DNA from: Pseudomonas sp. v388 | GTDB taxonomy: Bacteria; Pseudomonadota; Gammaproteobacteria; Pseudomonadales; Pseudomonadaceae | Length of the DNA: 64,000 nt | Reading direction: 5' to 3' | NCBI RefSeq assembly: GCF_003935425.1 | Contig: NZ_RHQN01000004.1 | Span: 349,314-413,313, forward strand | In this document: positions 61,459 through 64,000 of the stretch, piece after piece | Numbering within the stretch: the first letter of the stretch is position 1 | How the letters are laid out: the number at the start of each line of letters is the position of its first letter | The notes under the pieces: model-generated | Told to the model about the DNA's origin: nothing | Seen by the model: the letters and a program-made list of their open reading frames with translations, nothing else | Databases searched by the model: none | Made by a program: the position numbers and the translations under genes

Positions 61459-62901
61459 TTAGAGCAGGAAGATGGTGGCCAGCCCCAGAAAGATAAAGAA
61501 GCCTCCACTATCGGTCATGGCAGTAATCATCACACTGGCTCCCATGGCTGGATCGCGGCCAAGTCGCACCAGCGTCATGGGAATGATCACCCCCATCAAG
61601 GCCGCCAGCAGCAGGTTGAGCGTCATGGCCGCGGTCATGACCACGCCCAGGGACCAGCTGCCGTAGAGCATGTACGCCACGACACCGATCACGCCGCCCC
61701 AGACCACGCCGTTGATCAGACCTACCCCCAACTCCTTGCGCAGCAGGCGCGAGGTATTGCCGGTGTTGACCTGATCCAGCGCCATGGCGCGAACGATCAT
61801 GGTGATCGTCTGGTTGCCGGAGTTGCCACCGATGCCGGCCACGATCGGCATCAGCGCCGCCAGGGCCACCAGCTTCTCGATGGACCCTTCGAACAGGCCG
61901 ATCACGCGGGACGCCAGGAACGCGGTGACCAGGTTGACCGCCAGCCACGCCCAGCGGTTACGCAGCGAGCGCCATACCGAGGCGAAGATGTCTTCCTCCT
62001 CGCGCAGACCCGCCATGTTGAGGACTTCGCTTTCGCTCTCCTCACGAATCAGGTCAACCATTTCATCGATGGTCAGGCGGCCGATCAGCTTGCCGCTCTT
62101 GTCCACGACCGGCGTGGAGATCAAGTCATAGCGCTCGAAGGCCTGGGCCGCGTCGTAGGCGTTGTCTTCGGGGTGGAAAGTGACCGGGTCGTTGGCCATG
62201 ACCTCACCGACCTGTTTCTCAGGGTCGTTGACCAGCAGACGCTTGATCGGCAGCACGCCCTTGAGCACGCCTTCGTAGTCGACCACGAACAGTTTGTCGG
62301 TGTGCCCCGGCAGCTCCTTGAGCCGACGCAGGTAGCGCAACACCACTTCCAGGCTGACATCCTCACGGATGGTCACCATCTCGAAGTCCATGAGGGCGCC
62401 GACCTGATCCTCATCATAGGAAAGCGCCGAACGCACGCGCTCGCGCTGCTGCACGTCCAGCGCTTCCATCAACTCATGAACGACGTCGCGCGGCAGCTCC
62501 GGCGCCAGGTCAGCCAGTTCGTCGGCGTCCATCTCACGAGCGGCCGCCAGCAGCTCGTGATCGTCCATGTCGGCAATCAGCGTTTCGCGAACCGAGTCGG
62601 ACACTTCAAGCAGGATGTCGCCGTCGCGCTCGGCCTTGACCAACTGCCAGACCGTCAGGCGGTCTTCCAGGGGCAAGGCTTCGAGAATATAGGCAACGTC
62701 TGCGGAATGGAGATCGTCGAGCTTGCGTTGCAGCTCGACCAGATTCTGGCGATGCACCAGGTTTTCGACGCGATCCTGGTGCTGGCCTTCCTGACGATGC
62801 GTCAGGCCTTCAACGATACGCTGGCGCTGCAGGAGCTCGATAACTTGAGCAAGGCGATCCTGCAAACTTTCCTGCGTCTTCTTCACATCTCTTTCGGTCA
62901 T
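61459..62901 (-). CDS. mgtE: Magnesium transporter MgtE
   Basis: This 480-residue protein starts at the ATG at 62901 (MTERDVKK) with GGAG upstream. An N-terminal helical domain (about 40-160, 'LHSADVAYILEALPLEDRL'), two CBS domains (about 165-290, 'LIGRLTIDEMVDLI') and five C-terminal membrane spans follow, with 'MPIVAGIGGNSGNQTITMIVRAMALDQV' forming the pore region. The N and CBS domains gate the channel by cytosolic Mg2+. It is convergent with amrZ. Confidence 0.95.
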   Translation of the reverse strand: MTERDVKKTQESLQDRLAQVIELLQRQRIVEGLTHRQEGQHQDRVENLVHRQNLVELQRKLDDLHSADVAYILEALPLEDRLTVWQLVKAERDGDILLEVSDSVRETLIADMDDHELLAAAREMDADELADLAPELPRDVVHELMEALDVQQRERVRSALSYDEDQVGALMDFEMVTIREDVSLEVVLRYLRRLKELPGHTDKLFVVDYEGVLKGVLPIKRLLVNDPEKQVGEVMANDPVTFHPEDNAYDAAQAFERYDLISTPVVDKSGKLIGRLTIDEMVDLIREESESEVLNMAGLREEEDIFASVWRSLRNRWAWLAVNLVTAFLASRVIGLFEGSIEKLVALAALMPIVAGIGGNSGNQTITMIVRAMALDQVNTGNTSRLLRKELGVGLINGVVWGGVIGVVAYMLYGSWSLGVVMTAAMTLNLLLAALMGVIIPMTLVRLGRDPAMGASVMITAMTDSGGFFIFLGLATIFLL

Positions 62902-63225
62902 AGGCGAACTCCACTCCCAGCAGCGGAGCACGCCGGGGAGATCAATCAGTTAATTCATGATTGTTGAAACGTACGATTGAGTAACTACTGGGTAAGTCCA
63001 TGGAGGTATTCCACAAGCCCCGGCGGGGCTGACGGGCGCAATCATACACCGCTTTGTGCGCAGCGCACCTGAGAAAATGCTGCCAGGAACAGGCGTTTGC
63101 GGCGCAAACCTGAATGTTTTGCCAAGTGTCGGGAGTACGACGTCACATTCAGCGAAGAAAACACGCTGGTCCGGGCGAAACCCCGGCGTTAGGCTTGCGC
63201 ATCGCAGGTCATGGAGGACTGAAGA
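62902..63225. other. Divergent intergenic region mgtE / DUF4124-like gene
   Basis: This 324-bp region must hold promoters for both genes. A hairpin 'agccccggcggggct' sits near 63016-63030. No Mg2+ riboswitch could be recognised. Confidence 0.35.
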
Positions 63226-63711
63226 ATGCGAATTGCCACACGATTGTCGCTGTGCTGCGCCCTGATCACCCTTCCCGCTTTCGCCGCCGCCAATTCCGTT
63301 CAACGCTGTGAGGACGGCGCCGGCAACGTCAGCTTCACCACCCTGGGCTGTCCGGCGAGCCAGAGCAGTCAAACGCTTGAGGTCTACAACCCGTCGCCGG
63401 GCAGTGTCACGCCGGCGCCAATGCCGACACCACCACCACGCCGCCAACGAACGCCGGAACGGGCATTGGTCGTGGTAGGGCAACGCGATGACGGATGCGG
63501 CAACCGCCTGAGTCCGGAACAGCGGCGACAGGCGATCATCAATCAGCGCACGCCACCGGGCATGACGGTCAGGGATGTGGAAAGCCTGCTGGGACGTCCC
63601 GACAAGATCGTCAATCGCAACGGGCAATTGAGTTACCAGTACAAACAGAAGAAGGGACGCAGCAACACGGTGACGTTCGACGCCAACGGCTGTGTAAAAG
63701 GCAAACGGTAG
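63226..63711 (+). CDS. Exported DUF4124-like protein
   Basis: This 161-residue protein starts at an ATG preceded by GGAGGA. A signal peptide (MRIATRLSLCCALITLPAFAAA) leads to 'VQRCEDGAGNVSFTTLGCP', the DUF4124-type cysteine motif. A Pro-rich linker follows, then a SmpA/OmlA-like segment ('PPGMTVRDVESLLGRPDKIV...YQYKQKKG'). It is probably periplasmic; the function is unknown. Confidence 0.8.
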   Translation: MRIATRLSLCCALITLPAFAAANSVQRCEDGAGNVSFTTLGCPASQSSQTLEVYNPSPGSVTPAPMPTPPPRRQRTPERALVVVGQRDDGCGNRLSPEQRRQAIINQRTPPGMTVRDVESLLGRPDKIVNRNGQLSYQYKQKKGRSNTVTFDANGCVKGKR

Positions 63712-63716
63712 AAAGC

Positions 63717-63748
63717 AAAAAGCCCACATCAAATGATGTGGGCTTTTT
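63717..63748. terminator. Bidirectional terminator
   Basis: AGCCCACATC and GATGTGGGCT pair around AAAT with A- and T-tracts on both sides. It serves the DUF4124-like gene (plus) and the tRNA unit (minus). Confidence 0.9.
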
Positions 63749-63754
63749 GGTGTA

Positions 63755-63831
63755 TGGTGCACTCGACAGGATTCGAACCTGTGACCGCTCGGTTCGTAGC
63801 CGAGTACTCTATCCAGCTGAGCTACGAGTGC
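63755..63831 (-). tRNA. tRNA-Arg (anticodon ACG), copy 1
   Basis: This 77-nt cloverleaf has an encoded CCA. Acceptor GCACTCG pairs with CGAGTGC, anticodon stem-loop CTCGG-CTACGAA-CCGAG gives ACG, and the T arm reads ACAGGTTCGAATCCTGT. The A34 is normally edited to inosine to read CGN codons. Confidence 0.96.
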
Positions 63832-63917
63832 ATTGGTGTTTTTAGACCAGATCACCTCTGGTTGAAGCCAGTCAATCACAGCGCCGTATGACTACGTTAC
63901 TGCAACCAACCTTGAAA

Positions 63918-63994
63918 TGGTGCACTCGACAGGATTCGAACCTGTGACCGCTCGGTTCGTAGCCGAGTACTCTATCCAGCTGAGCTACGAGTGC
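63918..63994 (-). tRNA. tRNA-Arg (anticodon ACG), copy 2
   Basis: This copy matches copy 1 over all 77 nt, 163 bp upstream on the minus strand, so the two form a short tandem tRNA unit. The array may continue past the right edge. Confidence 0.96.
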
Positions 63995-64000
63995 ATTGTG

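Noticed and set aside
62902-63225. Possible Mg2+ riboswitch upstream of mgtE
   Set aside because: No M-box or similar conserved core could be recognised.

Overview
The window is from a Pseudomonas chromosome, most likely of the P. fluorescens group. The evidence is a polar-flagellum flg cluster with sigma-54 and FliA-type promoters, AmrZ, bacteriophytochrome/heme oxygenase, many gamma-glutamylpolyamine and lysine catabolic genes, high GC, and scattered REP elements of the 'gtgggagggagcttgctcgcgac' kind. Identifications rest on reading protein sequence and motifs; no database search was run.

1-15656: flagellar block. On the minus strand lie flgB-C-D-E, a second flgE-like gene with a duplicated hook segment, then flgF-G-H-I-J-K (flgK runs off the left edge). 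Upstream of these on the minus strand are cheV-cheR. Divergently, on the plus strand, lie flgA, flgM (behind a FliA promoter), flgN and a YcgR-type PilZ protein. Sigma-54 promoters can be read before flgB and flgF.

15802-26727: an MFS transporter and a glutamine-synthetase-like gamma-glutamylpolyamine ligase (minus), two SAM-methyltransferase-like genes (plus), a response regulator-TPR/histidine kinase pair (minus), an SH3 membrane protein, PpnN nucleosidase, and two small exported or membrane proteins.

26728-32496: the most unusual locus. A 1127-residue VasX-like, pore-forming type VI effector candidate is followed by its membrane immunity candidate. A 1267-bp tandem duplication has added an orphan effector C-terminus and a second, diverged immunity gene. 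Upstream is a sigma-54-like promoter with three 18-bp palindromes spaced by whole helical turns.

32489-43971: bphP-bphO, then an almost complete D-lysine/pipecolate catabolic cluster: permease, pipecolate oxidase AmaA, piperideine-6-carboxylate dehydrogenase AmaB, LysR regulator, aminotransferase and 2-oxoadipate decarboxylase HglS.

44431-53092: DUF3100 membrane protein, LysR plus serine ammonia-lyase, and a hydrolase/aldehyde dehydrogenase/hydroxyacid dehydrogenase operon with its own LysR.

53145-59494: a group of stress-type genes (DUF892 ferritin-like, zinc alcohol dehydrogenase, PLDc_N protein, lipoprotein, permease, KGG protein, DUF2934, SDR).

59645-64000: tRNA-Arg(CCT), two small proteins behind a sigma-54-like promoter, amrZ with an AlgU-like promoter, mgtE, a DUF4124-like protein and two tRNA-Arg(ACG) genes.
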